Shown here piece by piece: positions 31,110 through 42,175 of a DNA stretch of 64,000 nt (position 1 is its first letter; every line of letters starts with the position of its first letter). A program made the position numbers and the translations under genes. The notes beneath the pieces were generated by a model that did not search any database, was not told the origin of the DNA, and saw only the letters and a list, made by a program, of their open reading frames with translations. This DNA is from Argyresthia goedartella (taxonomy: Eukaryota > Arthropoda > Insecta > Lepidoptera > Argyresthiidae), in assembly GCA_949825045.1 (NCBI GenBank), contig OX463812.1:6308661-6372660 (forward strand), read 5' to 3'.

Positions 31110-33888
31110 GTGGTTCATCAAAATATACAGGGCATGTTAAGTAAAGAACTGGAAATTGAGTTATTCATGAACTGTAATAATATTGATATTTTATGTATAA
31201 CAGAGCACTTTTTAAAGAGTTATCAGTTCATGTTCAACTTTAATAACCACCACGTTGCTAGTTCGTTCAACAGAAAAACAGCTGATCGCGGTGGCTCCTT
31301 AATACTTGTAAATAATAGTTTTAAATATAAGGAACGAGTTGACATAGTGAGCCTGTCTGTTGAGCGTACCATGGAAATAGCCTGTATTGAACTTGAACAA
31401 CTTATTGTAATGAGCGTATACAGACCACCAGATTCATCCTTTGATTTATTCGAAAAGAAAATGGATGAAGTGTTGATTAAAATCAGCGATAAAAACAATT
31501 TTTTTATAATTTGTGGTGATTTTAATGTTAATCTGTTAGAGGATAATAATATTTGTACTAGATTAAAATCTTTATTTTTATGTCACATTATGAAATATCT
31601 GTTTTTGGAGCCTACTAGAATTACTGCAACATCTGCTACCTGCATTGACAATATATTTACTAACATTACGCCCATTTTCAAATCGGTCATCAATAAATTA
31701 ACCTCTGATCACTCTGGTCAGATAGGTATATTCAATATTAAAATAAAAAAGGACCAAAAAGAGGATATTACATGTTTGCCCGTTAGTGACACTCGGCTTG
31801 AACACTACAGGAATAATATTTTAGATAAACTATGGGAAATACCATACAGTGACGATCCAAATTTGTTGTACAACTCAGTATTTAACCTTGTCAAAAATGA
31901 ATATGATAGGGTATTTAAATCAAAAACTATAAAAGTTAATAACAAAGCTTTATGCAAAGATTATATGAACTCTATGAAGAGAAATCATATAACAAAAATA
32001 CGGCCTTTCTAGATTATGTTCGTAGTTATTCAAAAATGTTTAAACGCGTTTGTGCCGTAGCTAAATCTAATTTCATTAAAAACAAAATTGAATCTAGTAG
32101 CAATGTAATGAAAACGACTTGGCAAATTATAAACAGAGAGACTGGAAAGGCCAAAGCTACACATAATAACTTCAAGCTTAAGATAGATAATCAATTGCTA
32201 AGTACAGACCTAGAAGTAGCAAAAGCTTTCGAAAATTTCTTTACGGACATTCCAGTTTCAACAACCAAGTCTTTAAATTCATCTCCCGCTGCTGCTGAAT
32301 CTATACTTAAACAAAACTTTGAGGAATGTAAAACAGATTTTAAATTTAGGCACGTAAATAATGAAGACATTGTAAAAGCGTTTAAATCCCTGGAAATGAA
32401 AAAGACAGCTGACGCCTATGGTCTATCAGTAAAAAATATTAGTTCCATTGTAGATTGTATTGCACCTCACCTTTGTTGTATATTTAATCAATGTATAGAT
32501 AATGGTGTGTTTCCTGACTTGATGAAACTAAGTAAAGTTATACCTTTATTCAAAGCTGATAGTACATCAGACCCCACCAATTTTAGACCCATATCGATAC
32601 TACCAACGCTTAGCAAAATATTTGAAAAACTCATACTTAATCAATTGCAAAGTCATTTTTATCTCAATAATTTAATTCATATTGCTCAGTTTGGTTTCAC
32701 AAAGGGTCGTTCAACAGCCGATGCTGGTGTTGAACTAATCGACAATATTTTTGATGCCTGGGGAGACGCAATGGATGCAATAGGTGTCTTCTGTGATCTA
32801 TCCAAGGCTTTTGATTGCGTCCATCATGACACTCTTGTCAGGAAGTTACGCCAGGTGTAAAAGATCAGGCCCTTGGCCTTCTGGAGTCATATCTAACAGA
32901 TAGGGTTCAGATGGTCGATGTTAATGGGAAAAGATCACCTGGGTCTTCCATAAGTATAGGCGTACCGCAAGGTTCAATTCTTGGTCCTTTCTTGTTTTTA
33001 GTATATATTAATGATTTCCCTTACCTTGTTAAAGCAAAACATGGGTTAGTATTGTTTGCCGATGATACTTCTTTGATATTTAAAGTTAAAAGACAGCAAT
33101 CAAATTATTACGAGGTAAACAATGCTATCTCTAGTATAGTGAACTGGTTTACTGTTAACAATTTATTACTTAATGAAAAGAAAACTAAATGTATTAAATT
33201 CGTGTTACCCAATGTGAACCCGGTAACTACAGACATATTTATAAAAGGACAGAGATTGGACCTTGTGCAGTCGACTGTCTTTTTGGGCATTACTTTAGAC
33301 GCCAAACTACAATGGGATCCTCATATAAATAAATTGTCGAACAGACTGAGTTCAGCAGCGTTCGCAGTTAAAAAAATTAGAGCTCTTACCGACGTAGACA
33401 CCGCTAGACTAGTCTACTTTAGTTACTTTCATAGTCTAATTACCTATGGTATTTTATTGTGGGGTCACGCTGCGAATGCTAATAGTATATTTATTCTGCA
33501 GAAACGGGCTGTTCGTGCAATTTATAGATTAGGGCCTAGAGTGTCACTGAGGGAAAAGTTTAAAGAAATCAATATTCTGACATTTGTGTCTCAATATATC
33601 TATGACAATCTTGTGTATGTAAAAAGAAATATAACTAATTTTCAGAAGTACAGTGATATACACAATTTTAATACTAGAAATAAAGACAAGTTGGTTGCTT
33701 ATGTAAGCCGACTACATAAAATTAGTAATTATTTTAAAGGCAATAGTATACGCTATTACAATAAGGTCCCTACTGATATTAAAAACTTACCTTTAGACAA
33801 GTTTAAAATAATAATAAAACAGAAATTGTATAAAAACGGTTACTATAGTATATCTGATTACTTAGAGGACAGATGTCCATGGGAATAG
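31110..33888 (+). pseudogene. LINE ORF2: AP endonuclease and reverse transcriptase
   Basis: Three consecutive frames. Frame 1 (31,110-32,012; coding continues upstream of the GTG) is an apurinic-type endonuclease with Asn5, Glu32, Tyr104 (VYRPPDS), Asp137 and Asn139 (CGDFN), and Ser199-Asp200-His201. Frame 2 (31,952-32,860) carries the NFRPISILP, QFGFTKGRST and FCDLSKAFDCVHHD polymerase blocks. Frame 3 (32,911-33,888) has GVPQGSILGP, the catalytic FADD at residues 49-52, and the C-terminal tail to SDYLEDRCPWE. Frames 1 and 2 meet near 31,960-32,010, and 2 and 3 near 32,850, each by a small indel. The endonuclease nicks target DNA and the RT copies the RNA there. Closest relative in the window: 22,453-24,285. 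Confidence 0.93.
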
Positions 33889-34124
33889 ATTGTTTGAGTA
33901 ACAGGCTGTTTCGATATATAATTAGCATTAATTTTGTAATTTGACAATATTTTATTTAAAAAAGGAAACGCAAAAGATGCGACGACTGTGGAGTTTCTTC
34001 GGTGAGCTCTTCTCCACAGATTCCGCCATTGTGTTAGTGAACTCACCCAAAAAAATGTAATGACGGATCTAAGTGATGTAACAACATCCTATGGAAATAA
34101 ATTATTTTTGATTTGATTTGATTT

Positions 34125-34305
34125 TTGATGAAGTTCGGCCCGTGACCAAGTCTGAGCACCATAAGTTAGGATAGGCAGGGTAGTTATGTCGACGAGTTAA
34201 CATTTCCATTTCGTAGGAAGGGTACCCTTCATCAGATCTTGCATGGACCAGAAGCTCTTCCAGGCGTTTGAGACTATTCTCTCAATTTCCATGACTTGCC
34301 TGTAT
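34125..34305 (-). pseudogene. RTE-type LINE ORF2, right piece
   Basis: Minus-strand sequence reads VMEIERIVSNAWKSFWSM, LMKGTLPTKWK, a stop, LVDITTLPILTYGAQTW and then reaches the LINE edge. These blocks directly precede the C-terminal tail at 30,113-30,480 in RTE-clade proteins, so the two pieces are one element split by the plus-strand LINE. One TAA replaces a lysine-type position. 5'-truncated near 34,305. Confidence 0.8.
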
Positions 34306-34439
34306 TTTTTTCGATTAACTTGGGTTTTCCCAGAAAATATTTATAAGTGTAGCTCAAAAACTGCCCAGTTGCCCAATAATTATGCATATGAATATTTCCT
34401 GGGAATATTTCCCAAAACAGGATATTCCCACCTACGCTG

Positions 34440-35045
34440 CAATATTACCACTACATTTATTTTACTACCAACGCCGTGTGGTCTGCGGAGTGTGTTCTCG
34501 CGCGGAGCGCGAGGACCACTACGGTTGCGGGGTCGAGGACTTATGGTTGCCTCATGCCCGCGGCGTCAACTCGGGGGGTAACGTCCCCCCCGGTCTTGGG
34601 TGGCCCCTACTTGTCAGGGGCCTCGCGTGGTCTTCGTTGCGCTGTGCTTTCGCCGTCTATTGGCATACACTGGCGACAACGGTGCGGGAGCTTCTTCTTC
34701 TCCACTGTGCCGTGCTTTCGCCCTCTTCTGCGGGCTTACACTGGCGACAGTGGGATGTGCAGCAACTCTCTTGGGAGTGGTCTGCCTTCAGGCGGACGTG
34801 CGTGATGTGGAGCAATGTCGTGGAGATGTGCGTGGCGGCTGTTGTCGGCGCAGTCGTACATGCGCCGTGCGAGCCGCGCGACGAATTTCTCCACGGACTA
34901 CCAACGCAAACGAAATGTTGTATTGAATACACAATATGAATTGCTGCACGGAGCGCTACCTTGCCAGCCTACGGTATCCTTGCAAGCCCGGTATGGCGTG
35001 GCGTATGGGAAAAGGCGTGACACTATGTGTGTTTAAATAAACCGT
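34440..35045 (+). other. GC-rich island, unrecognised element
   Basis: About 600 bp with high GC, between AT-rich flanks. All three plus frames are long (185, 109 and 108 codons), a by-product of low TA content. The product has no motif I know. Two pieces with TACACTGGCGACA are about 80 bp apart (34,667 and 34,738). It ends with GTATGGGAAAAGGCGTGAC and an AATAAA at 35,036-35,041, a word also present at 26,295 and 42,786. Perhaps the 3' end or untranslated region of a retroelement not otherwise seen here. Confidence 0.3.
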
Positions 35046-35555
35046 AAAACTCACCTTTCTATGTCGTTCCTTCATATGTTTTCTCATTGACTGGTGCGAA
35101 TAAAAGTAACAGATTAATAACAGATAACATTTCACACTTGAAAGAGCTTCTTCTTATGTTTCGCAGTCTAGTTGTCTGCAAATATTCTCTAATTTTCTAA
35201 TCTAATTGCCAAGTTCTGTACGATAATCCTGGAATTATAACGTTTACAACGTAGATAATTTAACACAAATTGAAGTTAAACATTTGATTTGGCTAGTTTT
35301 TAAATACTACTGTCTTATATTTGGCTAATAATGTACTTGTCAATTTTTTTAATGCTTCTTACGTCATTGTATAGTGGTGTGGTCAACGTATCTTCCTTTC
35401 CAACATTTGATTGGCCGCTAAAAACTATTTGTGTAGCGTTAGAATTTCAGGATTATCATAGATACAGAACTTGGCATTAATTAAGATCTCAAATCTTTTG
35501 ACGGCGAAGGGGACATCTACGATATTGTTAAAATTGAACCTATGTTTAAAAGATC
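35046..35555. other. Unassigned AT-rich sequence
   Basis: No supported feature. Confidence 0.3.
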
Positions 35556-35900
35556 ACCAAAAACGCACCTATTTTACTAGCAATAGAATCGAAACGACTG
35601 CCAGAATTAGTAAACGACCACCAAATTGTGTTTGGATAAATGATCAACAAACTTCTTTTTATGTTTTATGTACTTAAGTTTATGTTTTAAGTATTTTTTG
35701 TTGTTCTTACATGTTCAACCTAACACGAAGGATAAAGTGGGCTTCACTTCGCTCACCCTTCATACACCCTTCACCTAAGCTACCGCAGTATTTTGCCCCG
35801 ATACATTCTTTAACTTTTGGTGATCATTTAAACATTTTGGGTAGGAAAAACATATTTTAGTGGTCGTTATATTTGTTGCCATATTGAACTTAGCTCCCAT
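35556..35900 (-). repeat. Family C repeat, copy 3
   Basis: Nearly full unit in reverse: CCAAATTGTGTTTGGATAAA, AAGTATTTTTTGTTGTTCTT, ATGTTCAACCTAACACGAAG, the hairpin GGGCTTCACTTCGCTCACCC, CCTAAGCTACCGCAGTATTT, then TTTGGTGATCATTTAAACAT and ATATTTGTTGCCAT at the far end. Confidence 0.75.
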
Positions 35901-36195
35901 TTTCACACTTATGTTTTTGGTATGTTTTCTATTAACGTATTCTCTATTTGTTGTGTTGTGTTTCACATCATAATATATGATAGGTTCGTAATTAGCTGTT
36001 GCAGCAACATTATAACGCGCTGAAGCATCATTATTATCTGCTGTTGCATCATTTGTAAATCATCTGTAAATTTGATATTCTGCGTATTGTATTTCCGAAC
36101 GTAATATGAAAAATTCCGCGCATGTTTGAGAAAAGTGTAAAGTAAGTAAAGTATAAGTTTGTTCCCATATGTCGTGATAACAATTACTGTAACAT

Positions 36196-36430
36196 AATAT
36201 TACCTTGGACACTATGTACACAAATTGATCTAGCCCCAAACTATAGGATTCCCTGTATCTTGGGTACTAGACAACGATACACATACTTATATAGATAAAT
36301 ATTATACTTTGATAAACAACCATGACTAGGGTACAAACATCCGTTCTCATCAAACAAATATTTGCCCCCACCGGGACTCGAACCCGGGAACCTTGGCTTC
36401 GTAGGCAGGCTCGGCCATTCGGGTCGTCGA
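36196..36430 (-). mobile_element. SINE1, tRNA-derived, copy c
   Basis: Same body and B box as copies a and b, in reverse. The A box is damaged: the word GCACTGCCGA between the two head halves is deleted, leaving GTAGGCAGGCTCGGCCATTC. This copy should lack a working internal promoter. Confidence 0.75.
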
Positions 36431-37214
36431 TACATAGATACAGAAAGTCACGAATTTCCCTATACGGGTGGCAAGGCACAGTTAAGCCCACTTTTGCCAG
36501 TTATTTTACCCAATTTGGCTTTCACAGATGCTAGCCTTTTAGAAGATTAAATTAGGTAGGTGTTTCCATGTCTTCCCTCCCACTTCACTCATCATCATTT
36601 GGTTTCCCAGAACCTACTCCTATCACATCATTATTTAGGTTTTCGAGGTGGGACCTACCTATTCAACATACACTCATTTCTCTTTCAAAAACAGAGTAAA
36701 AAAGCACTTTCACTCCCTTTCATGATAGTGTTTGTATATATGTATATCTAAACTATATTTAGATAAATGTATCCAGACAGAATCGCTGTTATAAAATTCA
36801 AAATCTGTTGAAGTTTTCTCATTACGTGAGAAGATGGGCTTATAGCAGCAAAATGAAGAGTGATCGATTAACTTTAAGCTTGTCCACAAAGTCATTGATG
36901 TATAAGCAAACAAATGACGGTCAAAGAGTTACCCAAAGTAAATTAGTTTTTTCAACATTAATAAATGTACGGCAGATTTTAAAAAAAAAAAGTTAAAGGC
37001 CTTAATTTCTCGAACCCCATTAATTTTTGGACAGGGTTTAATATCCCGTAAATGGGCTGTATTTTAACCCCTCATAATATATGTGTCAATTATCCAATCA
37101 CACTGTATACTTATACATACTTATGTGTTGGTACTTACTAAGTACCACTTACTAAGTAGTTTGGTATATTATATTTTCTGTATTAAAGATATTTCATTTA
37201 TTCATGCATTTTAT
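36431..37214. other. Unassigned sequence
   Basis: No gene recognised. A short poly(A) occurs at 36,981-36,991. Confidence 0.3.
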
Positions 37215-37216
37215 TA

Positions 37217-37439
37217 CACTGACGAGCAATGAAAAAGTTCCAGTGAGATAGCACCAAATTACTCCTAAACAGGAAAGGCTAGCTTAATGACGCCGTCTGC
37301 AATATTGAAGTACATTTAACAGCGCATCATAATATTCTGATGTAAAAACGTCAATATTGTGTTCAAATTTTAAATTTAATGTTTTAAAAAATTGGATGTC
37401 GCCATTTTGTGGGTGGAACTTTTTCATTGCTCGTCAGTG
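37217..37439. mobile_element. Tc1/mariner-type MITE, complete
   Basis: 223 bp with perfect 26-bp terminal inverted repeats (37,217-37,242 and 37,414-37,439) beginning CACTGACGAGCAATGAAAAA. A TA dinucleotide lies directly outside each end (37,215-37,216 and 37,440-37,441), the target duplication of the Tc1/mariner superfamily. There is no transposase gene, so movement would need an enzyme from elsewhere. Perfect repeats suggest recent activity. Confidence 0.93.
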
Positions 37440-37445
37440 TATATA

Positions 37446-37530
37446 AGATATTGTGCGCCTACCCTCTCAAGATACTATAGAGGTAAGCTCGCCGTTGTAC
37501 ATACGCTTTCTTTTAATGTAACTTTTTAAA
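37446..37530 (+). mobile_element. Family H LINE 3' end, copy 4 (short)
   Basis: GCCTACCCTCTCAAGATACT and ATAGAGGTAAGCTCGCCGTT match the family H block. The flanks are too diverged to place ends. Confidence 0.4.
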
Positions 37531-37754
37531 TGTCTTTGAGCGATAGTTATGAATATCTGGCGCAGGCGCATTTGTGCCTCTGCTAACGCGTTTGGAAAAA
37601 TACGTGACTCTATGCTTGTTGTGTTTATACTCAGCACCGGTGGAACTAAACTCCACAACATCTTCTCTCTAGAGAAATGTAGATCTGTTTCTCCCTCCCT
37701 CCTTGACATCTCACCTCGTTCAGAGACAAAGATATTTGGCACGGTCTACACGTA

Positions 37755-37935
37755 AACATTTACACGCAGGCACATACACAGCTTCTGGCCCCACACTAGG
37801 CTACCCTGTATCGTGGGAACCATAAAAACCGTGACGTCACACACATACAAACATTGTAACGTGGCCTTCTTAGCTGCGCCTACACAAAAGACGCCGAATA
37901 CTATTTTCATGCGCTGGCCGCCTGTATACATATTT
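37755..37935 (-). mobile_element. SINE2 body fragment, copy b
   Basis: GCTTCTGGCCCCACACTAGG, ATCGTGGGAACCATAAAAAC and GTGACGTCACACACATAC are shared with copy a at 26,405-26,470. The tRNA-like head is absent. Confidence 0.55.
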
Positions 37936-38034
37936 TTAATTATGAATTGAGACTCTCTTGTTTTTGATCTGTTTGTGAAAAGGGTGTAGTATCTTATTGT
38001 ATGTCTGTGGAAAAGGTTTTCTTTATGGCTTGTG

Positions 38035-38325
38035 TTTAAAAGATTTACAAAAAATTCGAAAATTTACTTCCAATAAATTCGAAATGACAGCCAGAATTAG
38101 TAAATAATCACCAAATTGTGTTTGGATAAATGATCACCAAGCTTCTTTTTATGATTTGTGTTCCCAAGTTTATGTTTTAAGTATTTTTTGTTGTTCTTCG
38201 CTTCGCTCACCCCCTTTACCCCTCACCTAAGCTACCGCATATCTTGCCTTGATATTTTCTCCAACTTTTGGTGATCATTTACCCATATATTTTTTTTTTG
38301 GTGATCATCATATTTGTTGCCTTTC
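38035..38325 (-). repeat. Family C repeat, copy 4
   Basis: Reverse copy with CCAAATTGTGTTTGGATAAA, GTATTTTTTGTTGTTCTTCG and CACCTAAGCTACCGCATATC. The GC-rich hairpin has lost one arm: TTCTTCGCTTCGCTCACCCC follows directly without the matching GGGGG side. Confidence 0.7.
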
Positions 38326-38404
38326 TTTATTACCACATCTTGAGGAACCACACCCTGTGTCTAAATAGTCTACTAGTGTCACTCTCCAACACAACATCGC
38401 AACA

Positions 38405-38498
38405 TCCAAGACTTGGGGATTTTTTCCCCAGCCGGGATTCGAACCCGGGACCTCTCGCTTGGGAAGCACAGCCTCGACCGCCACACCACAGAGGTCGT
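38405..38498 (-). mobile_element. SINE2 tRNA-like head, copy c
   Basis: B box GGTTCGAATCC (complement of 38,435-38,445) and an A-box-like segment near 38,478-38,490 with the complement of CCTCTGTGGTGTGGCGG. Only the head and the short CCCCAAGTC link to the body remain. Confidence 0.65.
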
Positions 38499-38816
38499 CT
38501 GTTCAGACGCTATCAATATAAAGAAAACGGAAATACCGGATATTTCCGAAAATAAAAGGCTATTTCTAACAAGCTCAGTGTTTTCAGTTGGCAGAGGAGA
38601 AGGAGATTAGTCTCATGTATATTTCGTTGGCTCTATAGCGGAGTTGTTATTGAGCTTCTATTCAGCGTTTATACAGACTACTACCTCAATAGGAAAGAGC
38701 TCGGTTCGACGTTTTTATTGAGAGTATAGGTAATATGTGATGTAAATTTTAGTTTTTGCCAGCCCCAATGGACTGTTGAATAATAGGTCAAACTGCCTTT
38801 ACGACTACGTATGTAA

Positions 38817-38953
38817 TAGTAGTTTATGTGACTGCTACATAATGGAGGGCATTAATACTCGAGAGTGGGTTTATGAAATGAGCCGAAGGCGAGTTTCATA
38901 ATAATATCACTCAAGAGTTTTAATGCCTAATTAGGTACAGTTACATACACTAT
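38817..38953. repeat. Family A palindrome, copy d
   Basis: Full-length palindrome in the orientation of copy c. Tip GAAATGAGCCGAAGGCGAG at about 38,875-38,893, arms GTTTATGTGACTGCTACATA and TTAGGTACAGTTACATACAC. Confidence 0.75.
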
Positions 38954-39306
38954 TTTATCTACACACATATCATAAGCTCTCTTTGATGTGTTCAGGAACC
39001 GCATGTTTGACCGGCATTGTGGCTCTGCAGTTGTTGAGCTTGTTCTGTAGCACCAACTTCACGCAGGCGGGCGCCGGCGTTCGAAATTTGAATGTCAGTA
39101 CCAACTTCACAGACAAACTAGGGGCGGCACGCCGGCGGGCTTCGGCTTTCGAAATTTGAATGTCATAATATGTAGAAAAACTACATTTTATTGTCATAAT
39201 GTGTAATTTTTCAGATAAGAAATGAGTTTTTACCAAGTAGTTTAACATTATGCTGATCTGGTTTTTGTACGCAGTAAAGAGGGTTTATGACACGTGTGTA
39301 GATAAA
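38954..39306 (-). mobile_element. Family B unit, copy d
   Basis: Both inverted ends present (TTTATCTACACACATATCAT and ACACGTGTGTAGATAAA). The inner GTACCAACTTCAC words occur twice. Nearly the same length as copies a and c. Confidence 0.75.
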
Positions 39307-39416
39307 TAACCTTATGTTACGCAATTCCAAAAAATAAATGAGTCCATACGTTTACTTCACATATTTATTTTATTATAACCCGTATTTTAAGTGGCGGGAT
39401 AGAGACAAGAAGCCCT

Positions 39417-39860
39417 CTCGTACCGTCTTTAGGGTTTCGTACCGAAGGGTGCCAAACGGGACCCTAGTACTAAGCCTCCGCTATCCGTCCGTCCGTCCGT
39501 CTGTCACCAGGCTGTATCTCATGAACCGTGATAGTTGGACAGATGAAATATTCACACGTGAGGTATTTCTGTTGCCGCTATCACAATAAATGCTAAAAAT
39601 TAGAATAACGCAAATATTTAAGGGGGCTCCCATACTTATTGATATTGATAACGGTTACAGGGACTCTTGAAATAAACACAGAATATTTATTTATAGGTAT
39701 ATACACTTTAAAAATAATACATTAAATTAAAATAAAACAACTATTTAAGGGGGGCTTCCATACAATAAACTTAATAGTTTTTGCTAATTTTTGCTCGATA
39801 TTGATAACGGCACCAGGTAGACGCATGAAATATTCACAGAATATTGAATTATATTGGGAG
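39417..39860 (+). repeat. Family D repeat, left portion, copy 1
   Basis: Begins AGGGTTTCGTACCGAAGGG, then a (CCGT)n run (39,483-39,503) and CACCAGGCTGTATCTCATGA. The module ATTTAAGGGGGCTCCCATAC is present at 39,617 and again, diverged, at 39,747, so the unit is internally repeated. The far end, with ACGGAACCCTTCGTGCGTGA, lies at 41,250-41,300 beyond a retroelement fragment. Confidence 0.65.
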
Positions 39861-40227
39861 CTTACTTATGAAATTGGCGAATTTTTCTTACAGATTCAAG
39901 AGTTCATAATTCGAGTAATTCAATAGCTATTTCCAGTTTTTTGTATTGTTTTAAAATTAATTTCAATATTTTACATCTACTTATAAAATTTTCTTTTAAT
40001 TTTCAGTTTGATAACTAAACTGTTATCTTCAAAATCAGTGCCTCCTAAATGTCATCCATTTTCATGATAATATTCGTAATATTTTTTTACAGCTGACACT
40101 TTTAAAAAATTATATAAAATTTTCTGTTAGCTAAATGTTGTCTCATTCAAACACACAAAGTTTATAAAATTAGGATCTGTCATTCCTAAAAAAAATACAA
40201 AAATACTTGTACTGAAAATTTAGTTAA

Positions 40228-41107
40228 CTTCAATTTCTCCATGATGAGGTCCTGTGCGAAGTCATTCGTGATGATCTCCTCGCTCATAGTTCGGGGCCGG
40301 AATTGGCGCGCCTGCGTGCCGTTTGTCAGTCCGACTCGGGGTTGTGGCTGCACGCAATGCCTTCTCCCCAGCTGGGAACTTTCCTGGACGACGACACTTT
40401 GCGCGTGGCAGTCGCTTTGCGTTTGGGCTGCACTATCTGCCAGCCGCATCGATGCGTTTGTGGGGCATGGGTCAATGAGTTGGGTCGCCATGGCCTACAT
40501 TGTACCAGGAGCGCTGGCAGGTTTTCGCGGCACCACGCAATAAACGACATCGTTCGTAGGGCTTTGGTATCGGCCAACGTTCCTAGTGTGTTGGAGCCGC
40601 CAGGTTTGTGCCGGTCGGATGGAAAGCGTCCGGACGGCTTGACCCTGGTACCTTGGGAGAGAGGACGTTCCCTGCTATGGGATGCGACCTGCGTCTGCAC
40701 CTTTGCAGCCTCCCATGTCGGGTCAACGGCGGCCCGCGCTGGTGCAGCCGCCGAGTCTGCCGCAAGACAGAAGTGCCTTAAGTATGCCGCACTCACGGGA
40801 AGCTACATCTTTGTGCCTCTTGCGCTCGAGACGACTGGGGTTTGGGGGACACAAGGGAAAATATTTATCAAGGATCTGGGGCGCCGTCTAAGGGATAGAG
40901 GATTTGACAACCGCTCTGGGGCATTTCTGATGCAAAGGATCTCCCTGGCGGTGCAGTATGCAGCGGGGAGATGCTGCATGCGTCATGGGAACCTTAGCCT
41001 CGGCAATGTCCCGGGGTGGTTTATTCGCGTAGTTGTTTCTTTTAGTGTTTCTATTTTATTTTTAATTCATATATTTTGGTTACTTTCATTGTTAATAAAA
41101 AATCAAT
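40228..41107 (+). pseudogene. Retroelement C-terminal domain, PD-(D/E)XK-like, copy 1
   Basis: Coding sequence in one frame from about 40,237 to a frame break at about 40,957. A Cys/His cluster (Cys43, Cys46, Cys51, Cys53, His63, His66, Cys67, counted from 40,303) is followed by HHAINDIVRRAL, EPPGLCRSDGKRPDG with Pro110-Asp111, SLLWDATC with Asp127, and ETTGVWGTQGKIFIKDLGRR. I know this block as the C-terminal region of a widespread invertebrate retroelement protein; the acidic spacing resembles a restriction-like nuclease, but that is inference. A 7-bp duplication, TATGCAG, at about 40,957 shifts the last ~40 codons relative to copy 2. No reverse transcriptase motifs are present, so it is 5'-truncated. 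Confidence 0.6.
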
Positions 41108-41139
41108 AAATTGATTTCTCCATACAAAATGCCAATTTC

Positions 41140-41305
41140 ATATGTAAGGACCTAATATTATTCACTTTAGAATAACTAATTAAATTAAAATAAAATATTA
41201 TTTAAGGGGTCTCCCATACAACAAACGTTTTTTTTGACATTTTAATAGATAATGGTACGGAACCCTTCGTGCGTGAGTCTGACTCGCACTTAACCGAAAA
41301 AAAAA
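41140..41305 (+). repeat. Family D repeat, right portion, copy 1
   Basis: ATTTAAGGGGTCTCCCATAC at 41,200-41,219, then GGTACGGAACCCTTCGTGCG and GACTCGCACTTAACCG. It completes the unit begun at 39,417. Confidence 0.65.
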
Positions 41306-42175
41306 ACATACTTAAGCAAGACAATGTTATTTATAATTATCTGAAGATATAGGTAAGTACTCCGAGACAGACTCAGTCCAGCTCACCCCCTAGTCCTATA
41401 TATATAAACATTCAACAGAAAAAACATCAGAAAAGTTCAGAATAATTTAAATACTTAGCTACAAATTAGATCATTGGAACATCTGAGCCTGCGCTAGGTG
41501 TTAACTGATGGAGTCGCTAGATCTGCGTCTAACCTGTATTTCAGGATACTGTGCTATTCCCTTGTTAACTTTTTTTAAGAGTAACAGATATGAGCGATAA
41601 GTGAGGAGCGCATCTTTCTGGACTGCTCTCCAGTTCAGAAACTTGTGAGTTTTAAGGCCGGCCGCACGCCGGCGCCTTGCTGTCTACTGCCAGTTTTAAA
41701 GACAAAGGGTGTTTGTTGTCTAGCCGTCGAGAATCGGCCCACTGACCGAGTGTGGGGTGAATCGACCGCCGCGACGCATGCGCTAGCCAGGCGACTGCCG
41801 GTGTTGCCAGTGCAGAGTCGATTTGCCGACTTCCGGGTGTGGAAGGGCAGGATTTGGGGAAATTTGCCATTCCCATTTCGACATATACCTTAAGGGGCAT
41901 ATCTACTTATGTACGTTCATATGTGGTTTTGAAATTTTCATTTTTTTTAGTTTTGCTGTGGATTGGATGTCGTATGATGATAGAGGGGGTTTGATGGGGA
42001 TGTCACACCGCAGTTAAGGTACTTTCGGCCTGCGCGCATCTCAGCCAGGCGCATCAGTAGGTTTCCTTTACGTTTACTGAGCGCTGCTTCAAAGCGCATG
42101 CAACAGCAGCGGTCCCGGTCGCTGAAATTCTTTGGCGATAACATTCGTGGTTGTTCTGAAACAAGTAGTGTAACT
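41306..42175. other. Unassigned region with GC-rich patch
   Basis: A GC-rich patch at 41,640-41,880 is open in one frame on each strand (82 codons both), without motifs. The rest is AT-rich. No repeat family recognised. Confidence 0.3.

Larger units (their letters stand above)
30481..34125 (+). mobile_element. Jockey/CR1-group LINE, 5'-truncated, nested in RTE
   Basis: About 3.65 kb: the last part of ORF1, an almost complete ORF2 and an AT-rich 3' region ending in (TTTGA)n at about 34,107-34,125. It separates two parts of one RTE-type coding sequence, so it inserted after that element. ORF2 has two frame breaks but keeps all key residues. Confidence 0.9.

Noticed and set aside
34382..34939. 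185-codon protein in the GC-rich island
   Set aside because: All three plus frames are equally open from composition, and no motif is present. Kept only as an unrecognised island.
40326..40796. 156-codon minus-strand frame
   Set aside because: Antisense of the retroelement C-terminal domain, which has clear motifs on the plus strand.
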